A DNA stretch of 64,000 nucleotides, taken from NCBI GenBank assembly GCA_025800345.1, contig JAOXSB010000238.1, positions 1 through 64,000 on the forward strand. The letters are read 5' to 3'. The notes beneath the pieces were generated by a model. It was not told where the DNA came from. It made no database searches and saw only the letters and a list, made by a program, of their open reading frames with translations. Source of the stretch: Mangrovicoccus sp. (GTDB lineage Bacteria > Pseudomonadota > Alphaproteobacteria > Rhodobacterales > Rhodobacteraceae). Position 1 is the first letter of the stretch, and every line of letters begins with the position of its first letter. The position numbers and the translations under genes are program-made. Positions 43,547 to 52,489 of the stretch are shown piece by piece.

Positions 43547-45130
43547 ATGGAAACTGCCCTGGGACGCAAATATGCGATGACCGCCCCCCATCGTCTCACC
43601 GCATTGGTGGGGCGCGATGTGTTGGAGGCAGGCGGCAGCGCCATTGAGGCCATGGTGGCCGCGGCGGCCTCGATCGCGGTGACCTATCCGCATATGAACG
43701 GGATCGGCGGGGATGCATTTTGGCTGATCAAACGCCCTGGCCAAGCGCCGATTGCGTTGCAAGGCTGCGGCGGGGCTGCCGCGCTGGCCACCCCAGAATG
43801 GTATACAAATCAGGGCTTCGATCAGATGCTGCCCAGCCGTGGGCCATTGGCGGCGCTGACCGTGCCCGGGGCTCTGGGCAGTTGGCAAGCGGCATTGGCT
43901 CTTTTGGGCGATGATGCGCGGTTTTCCCTGGCCGAGCTGCTGGCCCCAGCGGTGCGCCAGGCCCGTGACGGCGTTGCCATGAGCCGCAACCAAGCGCAGA
44001 TGACCGCTGACAAGCATGGGGAATTGGCCGAGGTGTCAGGGTTTGCGCCGGTCTATCTGGAAAATGGGGCCGCCCCTGCCCCTGGCGCGCTGATGGTGCA
44101 ATCGGCCCTGGCCGATACCCTGGAGCATTTGGGCCGCGAAGGGATCGAGAGCTTTTATCGCGGGGATTTGGCCGCCACCCATGGGGCCTATCTAGAAGGG
44201 CTGGGCAGCCCCCTACGCGCGAGCGATTTCAACGCCTCTCAGCCCCATCGGGTCACGCCATTGGAAATCACCACCTCGCTCGGCACGCTTTACAATATGA
44301 CCCCGCCCACCCAGGGCATGGCATCCCTGGCGATTTTGGGGATTTTTGACCGGCTCGGCGTGGAGGAAAGCGATGGCTTTGCCCATATCCATGGCTTGGT
44401 TGAGGCGATCAAACGGGCTTACCGCATCCGCAACGCGGAATTGGGGGATCCCGATTACATGCGCCAAGCGCCCCAAAGCTTCCTGACCGACGCGCTACTG
44501 GCGCAATTGGCAGGCGAGATTGATATGCAGCGCGCCCTGCCCTGGCCCGAGCCTGAACGCGTGGGCGATACGATTTGGATGGGGGCCGCAGATGCCGATG
44601 GCACTGTGGTGAGCTTTATCCAATCGGTGTTCTGGGAGTTTGGCTCTGGTGTGATCTGCCCCGAGACCGGGGTGTTGTTCCAAAATCGTGGCGCTGGCTT
44701 TGACCTGGGCCCTGGCCCGAACCAGCTCGCGCCGGGCAAACGGCCTTTCCACACCCTGAACCCGGCTTTGGCGGTGCTCAAGGATGGGCGTGTGTTTTCC
44801 TATGGAACCCAGGGCGGGGATGGTCAGCCCCAGACCCAAGCGGCGGTGTTTACCCGCTACGCGCAATTTGGTGTGCCGCTGCAAGAGGCTGTGAAACGGC
44901 CCCGCTGGCTCTTGGGCAAGGCTTGGGGGCAGGACTCTACCACGCTGAAACTGGAATCCGATTTTGATCCGGATTTGGTCGCCGCTTTGGCCGATGCGGG
45001 CCATAATATCGAGATGGTCCCCGCCTGTAACTCGCTCATGGGGCATGCGGGCGCTGTGGTGTTGCATCCCGATGGCTTGGTTGAGGCGGCCACCGATCCG
45101 CGCTCTGATGGGGCGGCCTTGGCGCTCTAG
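43547..45130 (+). CDS. Gamma-glutamyltransferase-family Ntn-hydrolase (GGT/HpxW-like), cytoplasmic
   Basis: A 527-residue member of the GGT superfamily. The nucleophile is most likely Thr342 in GDTIWMGAADADG, with the downstream FGSGVICPETGVLFQNRG and GKRPFHTLNPALAV blocks. No signal peptide is present, unlike periplasmic GGT. Its size and lack of leader fit the YwrD group and HpxW (oxamate amidohydrolase). The upstream partner is a PuuE-like deacetylase-fold enzyme and the divergent operon is a TakP-like TRAP transporter. The true substrate cannot be told. The GTATAC operator-like motif recurs inside this gene at 43797-43809. Confidence 0.85.
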   Translation: METALGRKYAMTAPHRLTALVGRDVLEAGGSAIEAMVAAAASIAVTYPHMNGIGGDAFWLIKRPGQAPIALQGCGGAAALATPEWYTNQGFDQMLPSRGPLAALTVPGALGSWQAALALLGDDARFSLAELLAPAVRQARDGVAMSRNQAQMTADKHGELAEVSGFAPVYLENGAAPAPGALMVQSALADTLEHLGREGIESFYRGDLAATHGAYLEGLGSPLRASDFNASQPHRVTPLEITTSLGTLYNMTPPTQGMASLAILGIFDRLGVEESDGFAHIHGLVEAIKRAYRIRNAELGDPDYMRQAPQSFLTDALLAQLAGEIDMQRALPWPEPERVGDTIWMGAADADGTVVSFIQSVFWEFGSGVICPETGVLFQNRGAGFDLGPGPNQLAPGKRPFHTLNPALAVLKDGRVFSYGTQGGDGQPQTQAAVFTRYAQFGVPLQEAVKRPRWLLGKAWGQDSTTLKLESDFDPDLVAALADAGHNIEMVPACNSLMGHAGAVVLHPDGLVEAATDPRSDGAALAL

Positions 45131-45257
45131 CCTCTCGGTGTCATTGCGATTGCCATCGGCGCGGGCTTGCGAAAAGATGTGATCTTGACCCGCCTCCCTA
45201 TCCTGGGGGCGGGTGAGGACGCATGTAGATCAAGCCCATAGAGAGACACCCCGAGGC

Positions 45258-46034
45258 ATGGCGAGCAAAAAAGAACTGCGGCACAAAGCGATCCTTGAGC
45301 AATTGACCGCTGTGCCCACCATGCGGGTGCGCGCCCTGTCCGAAGCGCTGGATGTGACCACCGAGACCATTCGCCGGGATTTGGATGAGCTGACCCAGCA
45401 AGGCCTGACCAGCCGTACCTATGGCGGGGCAATCTTGAAACAGCATGTCGAGCCTGCGGTCTCGGCCCGGCAAAGCGAGATGCAAGATGAGCGCGAAGCC
45501 ATCGCCGCCAGCGCTGTGCAGTGTTTCCGCAATGCTCAAAGCTTGATGATCGGGTCCGGGGCGACCACCACCCATCTGGCCCGGCGCATCGTCTATGAGA
45601 TGAACAATATCACCGTTTTCACCCATTCTTTTGGGGTGGCCACAGCGCTGTCTTTTAACCCCACAATTTCAGTGGTGATGATGCCCGGCCTTTATCATTC
45701 CGGCGAAGGGGCCATGCATGGATCACAAACCCTGCGGTTTCTATCTGATTATACAGCTGATTGGACAATTGTCGGTGCCAGCGGGCTGTCACCCGATGGG
45801 CCATGCGATGCGCTGATCGAGGCGGCAGATGTCTATGCGATGATGATGCGCCAATCGGCCCGGCGCATGATCATCGCCGATCACAGCAAATTCGATCGCC
45901 TGTCCACTGCGCGCTATGCCCGCTGGAGCCATATCGATGTGCTGGTCAGCGACCGCGCGCCCAAAGGTCCGCTTGCCACTGCCTTAGAAGATGGCGAGGT
46001 GGAAATGCGGGTGGCCAGTGGCGCGGGGGCCTAG
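45258..46034 (+). CDS. DeoR-family transcriptional regulator
   Basis: A 258-residue protein. The N-terminal DeoR HTH is ALSEALDVTTETIRRDLDEL, followed by TYGGAIL; the C-terminal DeoRC sugar-phosphate sensor has SLMIGSGATTTHLARRI and IIADHSKFDRLS. DeoR proteins usually respond to phosphorylated metabolites. The neighbouring minus-strand genes encode a kinase and a phospho-lyase-type PLP enzyme, so a phosphorylated intermediate would be a natural inducer. ATG 45258 is the first good start. It overlaps the convergent aminotransferase-like gene by 4 bases, and an imperfect hairpin (45188-45214) lies between it and the GGT gene. Confidence 0.92.
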   Translation: MASKKELRHKAILEQLTAVPTMRVRALSEALDVTTETIRRDLDELTQQGLTSRTYGGAILKQHVEPAVSARQSEMQDEREAIAASAVQCFRNAQSLMIGSGATTTHLARRIVYEMNNITVFTHSFGVATALSFNPTISVVMMPGLYHSGEGAMHGSQTLRFLSDYTADWTIVGASGLSPDGPCDALIEAADVYAMMMRQSARRMIIADHSKFDRLSTARYARWSHIDVLVSDRAPKGPLATALEDGEVEMRVASGAGA

Positions 46035-47344
46035 CCCAAGGCCAGGTCCAGCGCGTGGCAGAATATATCCGCCTCGTCTTGGCTCAGGCAAAGCGGCGGG
46101 CGGATTTTCAAGGTCGCCCCATACCGCCCAGCGGCCCCGATCAGCACCCCATGGGTTTTCAACCGGTTGATCACATCCGTGGCCAATGCCGCATCTGGCG
46201 CGTCAGGGGCATCGGGCTGACACAGATCCAAGCCGAGAAACAGCCCCGCCCCGCGCAGATCGCCCAAACGCGGATCGCGCTGCACCAGATCGCCTAACCG
46301 GGCGCGTAGGTACCTGCCCACCACAAGCGCGTTTTTTTGCAAGCCTTCCTGTTCCAGAACCTTCAGAACCGCGTGCCCTGCCGCCGCGGCCACCGGATTG
46401 CCGCCAAATGTGTTGAAATAGCCGGTCTGGGCGCAAAATTGCTCTAAATCCGCCGATTTTGCAGCCACTGCGGCCATGGGGAAACCATTGCCCATGGGTT
46501 TGCCCATGGTCACCAGATCGGGGATCACCCCATGGCGGGCAAAGCCCCAAAACGCCTCGCCCGTGCGGCCAAACCCTGGCTGTACCTCATCGGCTATAAA
46601 AAGCCCGCCTGCCTGGTGGATCGCCTCCACAGCGGGTTTGAGGAACCCGGCCGGGTCGGGAAATACTCCATCGCTGGAGAAGATGGAATCGCAGATCAAG
46701 GCGGCCGGGCTCTGCCCGTACCACGCAAGCTCATCAATGGCAGCTTTGACATTTTCGGCAAATCCCGCCGTCAGATCATCCCCATAATTTTGTGCTGAGG
46801 GTGCGGGGATCGTTATCACATGGGGCGGCGCGCTGCCCTGTTTCCACGCCGATGGCGAGATCTCGGTCACATATTGGGTGTTCCCGTGATAGGCGTTTTC
46901 AGTGACGATAAAACCGGTCCCGCCGGTGGCTTTGCAAGCGATGCGCATGGCCAGATCATTGGCTTCGCTGCCCGAACAGGTCAGAACGACATTGTCTAGC
47001 AAGGCGGGCAGCTGTGCTTTGAGCGCTTCAAGATAGCCGTCGACCACATCCACCACATAGCGGGTGTTGATGTTCAGCTGTCCGATTTGTTCGCGCACGG
47101 CAGCCACAACTGCTGGATGGGAATGCCCGACCGAGGGCACATTATTGTAGAAATCCAAATAGCGCCGCCCGTCTGCGGCCTGCATCCAACAGCCCTCAGC
47201 CGAGACCAATTCGATGGGCTCTTGATAAAACAGCACTGAGGCGGCGCCGAAATTGCGCAGCCGCCGAGACACCGCGGGCGAAGCGGGCTGCTGGCGCGCA
47301 TCAAACGCGTTCATATCCAGGATTTGCCGGGGGCTATCGGGCAT
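46031..47344 (-). CDS. Class-III PLP enzyme of AGXT2L/phospho-lyase type
   Basis: A 437-residue class-III aminotransferase-fold protein. The PLP lysine is Lys282 (TMGKPMGNGFPMAAV), with the cofactor Asp in FIADEVQPGFGR. The stretch LDFYNNVPSVGHSHPAVVAA, then NINTRYV, matches the ethanolamine-phosphate and 5-phosphohydroxylysine phospho-lyases (AGXT2L1/AGXT2L2) better than true transaminases. Such enzymes eliminate phosphate from a phosphorylated amino-alcohol to give an aldehyde and ammonia. It starts 2 bases after the stop of an APH-type kinase gene, the partner expected for a kinase-lyase pair. Substrate unknown. Confidence 0.8.
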   Translation of the reverse strand: MPDSPRQILDMNAFDARQQPASPAVSRRLRNFGAASVLFYQEPIELVSAEGCWMQAADGRRYLDFYNNVPSVGHSHPAVVAAVREQIGQLNINTRYVVDVVDGYLEALKAQLPALLDNVVLTCSGSEANDLAMRIACKATGGTGFIVTENAYHGNTQYVTEISPSAWKQGSAPPHVITIPAPSAQNYGDDLTAGFAENVKAAIDELAWYGQSPAALICDSIFSSDGVFPDPAGFLKPAVEAIHQAGGLFIADEVQPGFGRTGEAFWGFARHGVIPDLVTMGKPMGNGFPMAAVAAKSADLEQFCAQTGYFNTFGGNPVAAAAGHAVLKVLEQEGLQKNALVVGRYLRARLGDLVQRDPRLGDLRGAGLFLGLDLCQPDAPDAPDAALATDVINRLKTHGVLIGAAGRYGATLKIRPPLCLSQDEADIFCHALDLALG

Positions 47345-47346
47345 GA

Positions 47347-48354
47347 TCAGCACTCCACCCCATTGTCGCGCAAATAGCTGCGAGCCAGATCCACTGTGCC
47401 TTCGGTATAAGCTTCCATCCCGGCCCATTGGGCGGTTTCGGTCTCGCTATGGCTGGCAATCCAAGCGGTCAGCAGCAAGCGGCGGAACATGATGAAGGTG
47501 GGGATCATCTCCACATGGGTCTCATCCAGCGGCGCCACCTCGCGATAGCCTTCGATCCAGGCTTCTTGCAGCGCTGGAATGGTCGGGCTGGTTTCCAAAA
47601 AGCTGATCGCGGCGGCGAAGTCGTAGACAAACCAGCTAAAGCCGCAATCATCGAAATCGATCACGCCCAATGTGTCTCCATCCACCAAAAGATTGGCAAG
47701 TCGCAGATCTGCATGGACCAAGCCAAAGCGATCCGGGCCCGTGCCATAGGCATTCAGGCGCTGCTCAAGATAGGTGCAAAGCTGTTCTAGCACCGCTTTA
47801 CCCTCGGCAGTTAGACCCAGGGCGGCACGCCATTCCCCCCAAAGATGCTGCGCCCCGAGAGCGGTGTCGAAATTCCATGTTTTACGGGTGAAATCCTTGG
47901 GCACTTGCCAATCCTGAGCATGGTGATGCAACCGCGCGCTGATCCCGCCCAAGGTTCGGAACCCGGCCACCAAATCGCCTTCGGGGTCGGGTTCATCACC
48001 GGGCAAAAACTCAAAGGCGACCACATGGCGCCATTCCCCGTGATCTTCGAATTTCTCTATAAGTTCATTATCTTGGGTTGGAATGATCGCAGGGGTGCGC
48101 AGGATGTTTTCTTGGCGCAGCGCGGTGATCCAAGCCAGTTCCGACAGGATTTCCGCTTCGCTGTGATAGGCCGGGCGATGCACCCGCAAAATCACCGGAT
48201 CGGGGCGGGCCGGGTCAATGGCTTTGAATGTGGCATTTTCCGAGATGGTGAGCAGCTCTACCTGGCTATGGGGGCTCAGCCCCCAACGGGGCAGCAGCGA
48301 TTGAGCGCCTTTTTGCAACCTGCCCAGAAAGTCATCATCGTAAAGACTGCCCAT
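47347..48354 (-). CDS. APH-type phosphotransferase (hydroxylysine-kinase-like)
   Basis: A 335-residue aminoglycoside-phosphotransferase-fold kinase. The catalytic loop is GLVHADLRLANLLVDGD (Asp and Asn present), followed by the metal-binding VIDFDDCGFS. The N-lobe segment is ITALRQENI and the hinge VAFEFLPG. In animals, related APH kinases (AGPHD1/HYKK) phosphorylate hydroxylysine and are paired with AGXT2L2 phospho-lyase. Here the downstream gene encodes a phospho-lyase-type enzyme and a polyamine-type importer is divergent. The substrate is inferred to be an amino-alcohol; homoserine-kinase-like activity is the main alternative. ATG 48354 begins MGSLYDDDF. Confidence 0.82.
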   Translation of the reverse strand: MGSLYDDDFLGRLQKGAQSLLPRWGLSPHSQVELLTISENATFKAIDPARPDPVILRVHRPAYHSEAEILSELAWITALRQENILRTPAIIPTQDNELIEKFEDHGEWRHVVAFEFLPGDEPDPEGDLVAGFRTLGGISARLHHHAQDWQVPKDFTRKTWNFDTALGAQHLWGEWRAALGLTAEGKAVLEQLCTYLEQRLNAYGTGPDRFGLVHADLRLANLLVDGDTLGVIDFDDCGFSWFVYDFAAAISFLETSPTIPALQEAWIEGYREVAPLDETHVEMIPTFIMFRRLLLTAWIASHSETETAQWAGMEAYTEGTVDLARSYLRDNGVEC

Positions 48355-48580
48355 ACTCGCGCTCCAGAAATCTGCGACATACCAATTTCGTAGCTAGATA
48401 TTTTTGCACTTACAACATTTATTCCTTGCGAAGTCCAAAACCCTCGGCATTATGGATTTGGCTGCTGCATCCCAGCATCGCCGCGAAGATTAAGCAATCG
48501 ACCCCGGATCGGGGCCGGGTATTGCGCCCTCATCCGCCGTTCCGCCGGCCAGTGCCTTTAACGAGAAGGATATCGCAAAA

Positions 48581-49714
48581 ATGACCCTGACACGTCGCAG
48601 CTTTACCGCCGGAATGGCCGCAATGGCCGGTGCTTCAGCGATGCTTCCTGCAGGGCGCGCCCTGGCGGATCGCAGCAGCGAGCTGAACATCCTGTGCTGG
48701 GAGGGCTATAACACCGATGATGTGCTTGGCCCGTTTCGCAAACTGAATGCCGGGGCCACGATCCGCGCGGAAAGCGGCACGTCGGATCCAGATATGATCA
48801 ACAAGCTGCGCGCCGGCGAGGTTAAGGTTTGGGACTTGATCAACCTCAACCAACCTTGGGCGCGGGGCCAGTTGCTGCCCGAAGGTCTGATCAAGCCGCT
48901 CGATAAAGAGCGTTTCATGCCTTATTTTGACAAAATGGCCCCGGAATTTGCCGCGCCTTACCCGCTGGCCTTTGCCGATAGCGGTGATCTGATCGGCATG
49001 CCGCAGCGCTATGGGCCGTTCTCCTTCGTGGTCAATACCGACAAGATCAGCCGCGAGATGGCCGAGGACCAAGGTTGGAAACTGTTCCTCGATCCGGCCA
49101 TGAAAGACCGCTATGGCGTTCTGACCTATGACAATTGGAACTTGATTCATATGTGCCTGACCGGGGATTTGAACCCGTTCAAGCCGCTTGATGAGGCCGG
49201 GTTTGAAACCTTTACCGGCGTGGCCGAGCAGATCTTTGGCGGGGCCAAGCTGCTCACCGATGATCTGGTGGCCATGAACACCGCTTTGATCAATGGCGAG
49301 ATTGACGCGTATTTCACCGGCGGCACCTATACGGCCAGCCCGGCGCGGCTTGATGGGCTGAGCAATGTGCGCGGCATCACCCCGAAATCTGGCCCAGTGG
49401 ATGGCAAAGGCGGTGTGGTCTGGATCGAGCTAACCTCGGCGGTGAACAATCCCGACCCCAGCCCCTTGGCGGAAGATTTCCTGGAATTTGTGCAAAAGCC
49501 CGAGATCTCGAAAGCGGTGGGCTTTGCGGAAGGCACCTATAACCCGGTGGCCCAGATGGGCGATCCAGAGGTGGCAGCCCTGTGGGATGCCGATGAGTTG
49601 GACGCGATCCAATGGGATAGCCTGCCCGAGGAAATGGCCAATTCCGTCGAATATGACACCGTGGCCGATTACGATAAGCTGATGCAAATCTACACCGCCG
49701 CGAAACGCAGTTAA
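48581..49714 (+). CDS. Tat-exported PotD-type ABC substrate-binding protein
   Basis: A 377-residue periplasmic binding protein with a Tat leader (RRSFTAGMAAMAGASAMLPA). The early strand LNILCWEGYNTDDVLGPF is the spermidine/putrescine-binding signature, and YGPFSFVVNTDKIS also follows PotD. Polyamine pockets use Trp and Asp residues; their exact set cannot be checked here. First gene of a PotDABC-like importer, divergent from the kinase/phospho-lyase pair by 226 bases. An amine or amino-alcohol ligand is likely. A GC hairpin follows the stop before the ATPase gene. Confidence 0.9.
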   Translation: MTLTRRSFTAGMAAMAGASAMLPAGRALADRSSELNILCWEGYNTDDVLGPFRKLNAGATIRAESGTSDPDMINKLRAGEVKVWDLINLNQPWARGQLLPEGLIKPLDKERFMPYFDKMAPEFAAPYPLAFADSGDLIGMPQRYGPFSFVVNTDKISREMAEDQGWKLFLDPAMKDRYGVLTYDNWNLIHMCLTGDLNPFKPLDEAGFETFTGVAEQIFGGAKLLTDDLVAMNTALINGEIDAYFTGGTYTASPARLDGLSNVRGITPKSGPVDGKGGVVWIELTSAVNNPDPSPLAEDFLEFVQKPEISKAVGFAEGTYNPVAQMGDPEVAALWDADELDAIQWDSLPEEMANSVEYDTVADYDKLMQIYTAAKRS

Positions 49715-49721
49715 CCAGCCC

Positions 49722-49746
49722 GGGGGTCTCGCCCGGCGGGGCCCCC
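49722..49746 (+). other. Hairpin between binding-protein and ATPase genes
   Basis: GGGGGTC (49722-49728) and GGCCCCC (49740-49746) pair with one G-U wobble and are followed by ATTTTC. Partial terminators in this position commonly lower the transporter genes relative to the binding protein. It ends 28 bases before the ATPase ATG. Confidence 0.5.
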
Positions 49747-49773
49747 ATTTTCGCAGGAAAAGACCACCCAACC

Positions 49774-50820
49774 ATGGGCGATATACCGATCCTTCAGCTC
49801 AATGGGCTGACCAAATCTTTTGACGATTTCACCGCCCTACATCCGATGGATCTGAAGGTCCGCGATGGGGAGTTCCTGGCCATTGTCGGGCCTTCGGGCT
49901 GCGGCAAAACCACTTTGATCCGGCTGTTGGTGGGGATGGAAGATCCCAGCGGCGGCTCGATCTGGCTGCGCGGCGAGCGGATTGATGAAATCCCGGCCAA
50001 TAAGCGGCCCACCTGTATGGTGTTCCAATCCCTGGCACTGTTTCCCCATCGCAGCGTGGGGCAAAATATCGAATTTCCCCTCAAGCTGCGCAAAACGCCC
50101 CCTGCGGCCCGCAAAGAACGGGCGCTGGAATTGCTGGCGCTGCTGCGCTTGCCTGAGGAGTATTATCACAAGCGGATCGACCAATGCTCGGGCGGGGAGA
50201 GGCAGCGCGTGGCGCTGGCCCGAGCGCTTGCGTTTGATCCCGAGATCCTGTTTTTCGACGAGCCCCTTTCTGCGCTGGATTACCGGTTGCGCAAAACCTT
50301 GGAAAAGGAATTGCGCGATCTGCATCAGCGCACGGGCAAGACCTTTGTTTACATCACCCATTCCCTGGAAGAGGCGATGGTGATGTCGGATAGGATCGCC
50401 ATCATGCGCGCGGGGCGGTTTGAACAGATTGCCCCTGCGGCAGAGATCTATGCGCGGCCCACCAGCAGTTTCGTGGCCGAGTTTATGGGCGAAGTGAACC
50501 TGTTTGATTTGCGAGACGGCTCTGGTGATTTGCTGCTAACCGGCGCGGGCAACGAATTTGCGACCCGGCCCGGCACGCTGATGATCCGCCCCGAAAGCTT
50601 GCGCATTCTGGGCCCCGATGAAAATGCCGAGATCAGCATGAGCGCTCAGGTCAGCGCCGAATATATGCTGGGCTCACGCATGCAATACGCTCTGAGCTTG
50701 CCCAGCGGCAAAGCCATCACCGCCGAGTTGTTGCGCGAAAACGCAGATGGCCCGAAACCGGGCGACAGCCTGCGATTGGGCTGTGCCGCTTCGGCCTGTC
50801 ATCTGATCCCGGAGGGTTAA
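49774..50820 (+). CDS. PotA-type ABC transporter ATPase
   Basis: A 348-residue ATPase with Walker A VGPSGCGKTTLIRL (~37-50), Q-loop region PTCMVFQSLALFPHRSVGQN, signature CSGGERQRVALARALAFDPE and Walker B EILFFDEPLSALDYRLRKTL. A C-terminal TOBE domain (residues ~240-348) is typical of the spermidine/putrescine and thiamine importers. The ATPase powers the two permeases that follow after one base and one shared base. Substrate specificity comes from the binding protein. Confidence 0.95.
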   Translation: MGDIPILQLNGLTKSFDDFTALHPMDLKVRDGEFLAIVGPSGCGKTTLIRLLVGMEDPSGGSIWLRGERIDEIPANKRPTCMVFQSLALFPHRSVGQNIEFPLKLRKTPPAARKERALELLALLRLPEEYYHKRIDQCSGGERQRVALARALAFDPEILFFDEPLSALDYRLRKTLEKELRDLHQRTGKTFVYITHSLEEAMVMSDRIAIMRAGRFEQIAPAAEIYARPTSSFVAEFMGEVNLFDLRDGSGDLLLTGAGNEFATRPGTLMIRPESLRILGPDENAEISMSAQVSAEYMLGSRMQYALSLPSGKAITAELLRENADGPKPGDSLRLGCAASACHLIPEG

Positions 50821-50821
50821 G

Positions 50822-51676
50822 ATGAAGGGTCGCGAACACCGTCTTGGTATGCTTTATGCTCTGCCCGTGGCCGGGTTTTTGGCGCTGAGCTTTCTTGCGC
50901 CGATCCTGCTTGTGGCGGCGTTTTCGATCATGCCGCAAAAGGTCTTTACCATTTTCCACATGCCGGATTTCTCGGCCTATGGGGAATTTCTGGCCCAAGG
51001 CTATTGGCGATCGGTGGCGTGGTCCTTGGCCATGGCTTTCGCCGCCACAGCGATCTTATTTGTGATCTGCTGGCCCTTGGCTTTTGCCATGGCCAAAGTG
51101 TTTCGTGGCTTCACCTTGGTTTTGACCATTGGCGTGGTGATGACCTTGTTTGTGTCGGAAAACATCCGGCTTTTTGGCTGGGTTCTGACCTTGATGAAAG
51201 GCGGGCTGATCGAAGGCCATATCCGCCACTGGACCGGCACAGGCTTTGACGGGCTTTTGTATAATGTGCCGGTGATCGTCTTTGGCCTGGTCTATGTGTA
51301 TCTGCCCTTCATGTTGTTTCCCTTGGCCCAAGGCATTGCCATGGTGCCCGATGATGCACGCCAAGCGGCTTTTGATCTTGGGGCGAGCCGTTGGCAGATC
51401 CTGCGCGAGATCGAGCTGCCCTTAGCCGCGCCAGGGATCATGGTGGGCTGCTTGCTGTGCTTTGTGCTCTCGGCCGGGGCCATTGCCGAAAGCAAGCTGC
51501 TGGGCGGTCAGGCGGTGATTGTGATTGCCGATGAGGTGGAGACCGCCTTTACCTATGGGCAGAATTGGCCCCTAGGCGCGGCGCTGGCCATGGTGCTGAT
51601 CGCCATTGTCGGCGCGATTGCCATATGGGGGATTTCCAAGGCCGATCTTGACGCGATGATCGGGCGGCGGCGCTGA
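50822..51676 (+). CDS. PotB-type ABC permease
   Basis: A 284-residue inner-membrane permease with six helices (first: LGMLYALPVAGFLALSFLAP). The EAA loop is near IAMVPDDARQAAFDLGASRW, where the ATPase docks. It begins 2 bases after the ATPase stop and overlaps the second permease by one base (TGATG). It forms a heterodimer with the next gene product. Confidence 0.93.
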   Translation: MKGREHRLGMLYALPVAGFLALSFLAPILLVAAFSIMPQKVFTIFHMPDFSAYGEFLAQGYWRSVAWSLAMAFAATAILFVICWPLAFAMAKVFRGFTLVLTIGVVMTLFVSENIRLFGWVLTLMKGGLIEGHIRHWTGTGFDGLLYNVPVIVFGLVYVYLPFMLFPLAQGIAMVPDDARQAAFDLGASRWQILREIELPLAAPGIMVGCLLCFVLSAGAIAESKLLGGQAVIVIADEVETAFTYGQNWPLGAALAMVLIAIVGAIAIWGISKADLDAMIGRRR

Positions 51677-52470
51677 TGAAACCTTCGCGTCTTAGCCATA
51701 TCCTTTTGGTGCTGTACGGTCTTCTCATTCTGGCGTTGCTATACCTGCCGCTGGTTTCCGTGGGCTTTGCCTCGGTCTCCAAGGCCCGCTATTTGTCCTT
51801 TCCCATCCGGCGCTATTCCACCGATTGGTATGGCAAGGCCCTGGAAAGCGACACGGTGCGCGAATTGCTGATCCTTTCGCTGAAAGTGGCGGGGCTGGTG
51901 ACGGTGATTTCCATGGTGCTGGGCTTTTTCGGGGCGCTGGCCTTTGCCCGTTACCAATGGCGCTTTCGCAAGCTCTATCAAAAGCTGATCTTGCTGCCGA
52001 TTTTCTTCCCGCAAACCGTGCTGGGGCTGGCATTGCTGATGTGGTTCAACGCCATTGGCATCGTGCCCAGTTGGAAAACCGCTGTGGTGGCACATTTGGT
52101 TTGGATCGCACCCATCGCCACGCTGATCATCGCCATTCGCGCCTATAGTTTTGATCCCGCCCTGGAAGAGGCCGCGCGGGATATGGGGGCCAGCACCGGG
52201 GAGATCCTGCGCGAGGTCACCATTCCGCTGCTGATGCCCGGGGTGATCTCGGCGGGGCTGTTCGCCTTTTTGCTAAGCTGGGGGAATTTCCCGCTATCGC
52301 TTTTCACCACCGGGGCGGATTCCACCCTGCCCGAATGGCTCTATGCCAAGATGGTGTCGGGCTATTCGCCCCTAGTGCCCACCGTGGGCATGCTTTCGGT
52401 CGCCGCATCCGCACTGTTGCTGGCCTGCGCGCTGACCATCCCTTGGATCCTGCGCAGGGTCCGATCTTAA
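51676..52470 (+). CDS. PotC-type ABC permease
   Basis: A 264-residue permease with about six helices. The first is HILLVLYGLLILALLYLPLV, and the EAA loop is in FDPALEEAARDMGASTGEIL. It starts at the last base of the preceding permease's stop codon. It is the fourth gene of the PotDABC-like importer, followed after 20 bases by an SDR gene in the same direction, so the metabolic genes downstream may share the transcript. Confidence 0.93.
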   Translation: MKPSRLSHILLVLYGLLILALLYLPLVSVGFASVSKARYLSFPIRRYSTDWYGKALESDTVRELLILSLKVAGLVTVISMVLGFFGALAFARYQWRFRKLYQKLILLPIFFPQTVLGLALLMWFNAIGIVPSWKTAVVAHLVWIAPIATLIIAIRAYSFDPALEEAARDMGASTGEILREVTIPLLMPGVISAGLFAFLLSWGNFPLSLFTTGADSTLPEWLYAKMVSGYSPLVPTVGMLSVAASALLLACALTIPWILRRVRS

Positions 52471-52489
52471 GACATATGAGGAGAGGCAC

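Noticed and set aside
45188-45214. ACCCGCC...GGCGGGT inverted repeat before the DeoR gene as a terminator of the GGT gene
   Set aside because: The stem has no U-tract on either strand and lies close to the next start, so termination is unproven; it is mentioned only with the DeoR gene.
46031-47344. Naming this class-III enzyme an ordinary omega-transaminase
   Set aside because: The NNV..VGHxHP block, NINTRYV and the adjoining kinase fit phospho-lyases better, though an assay is needed.
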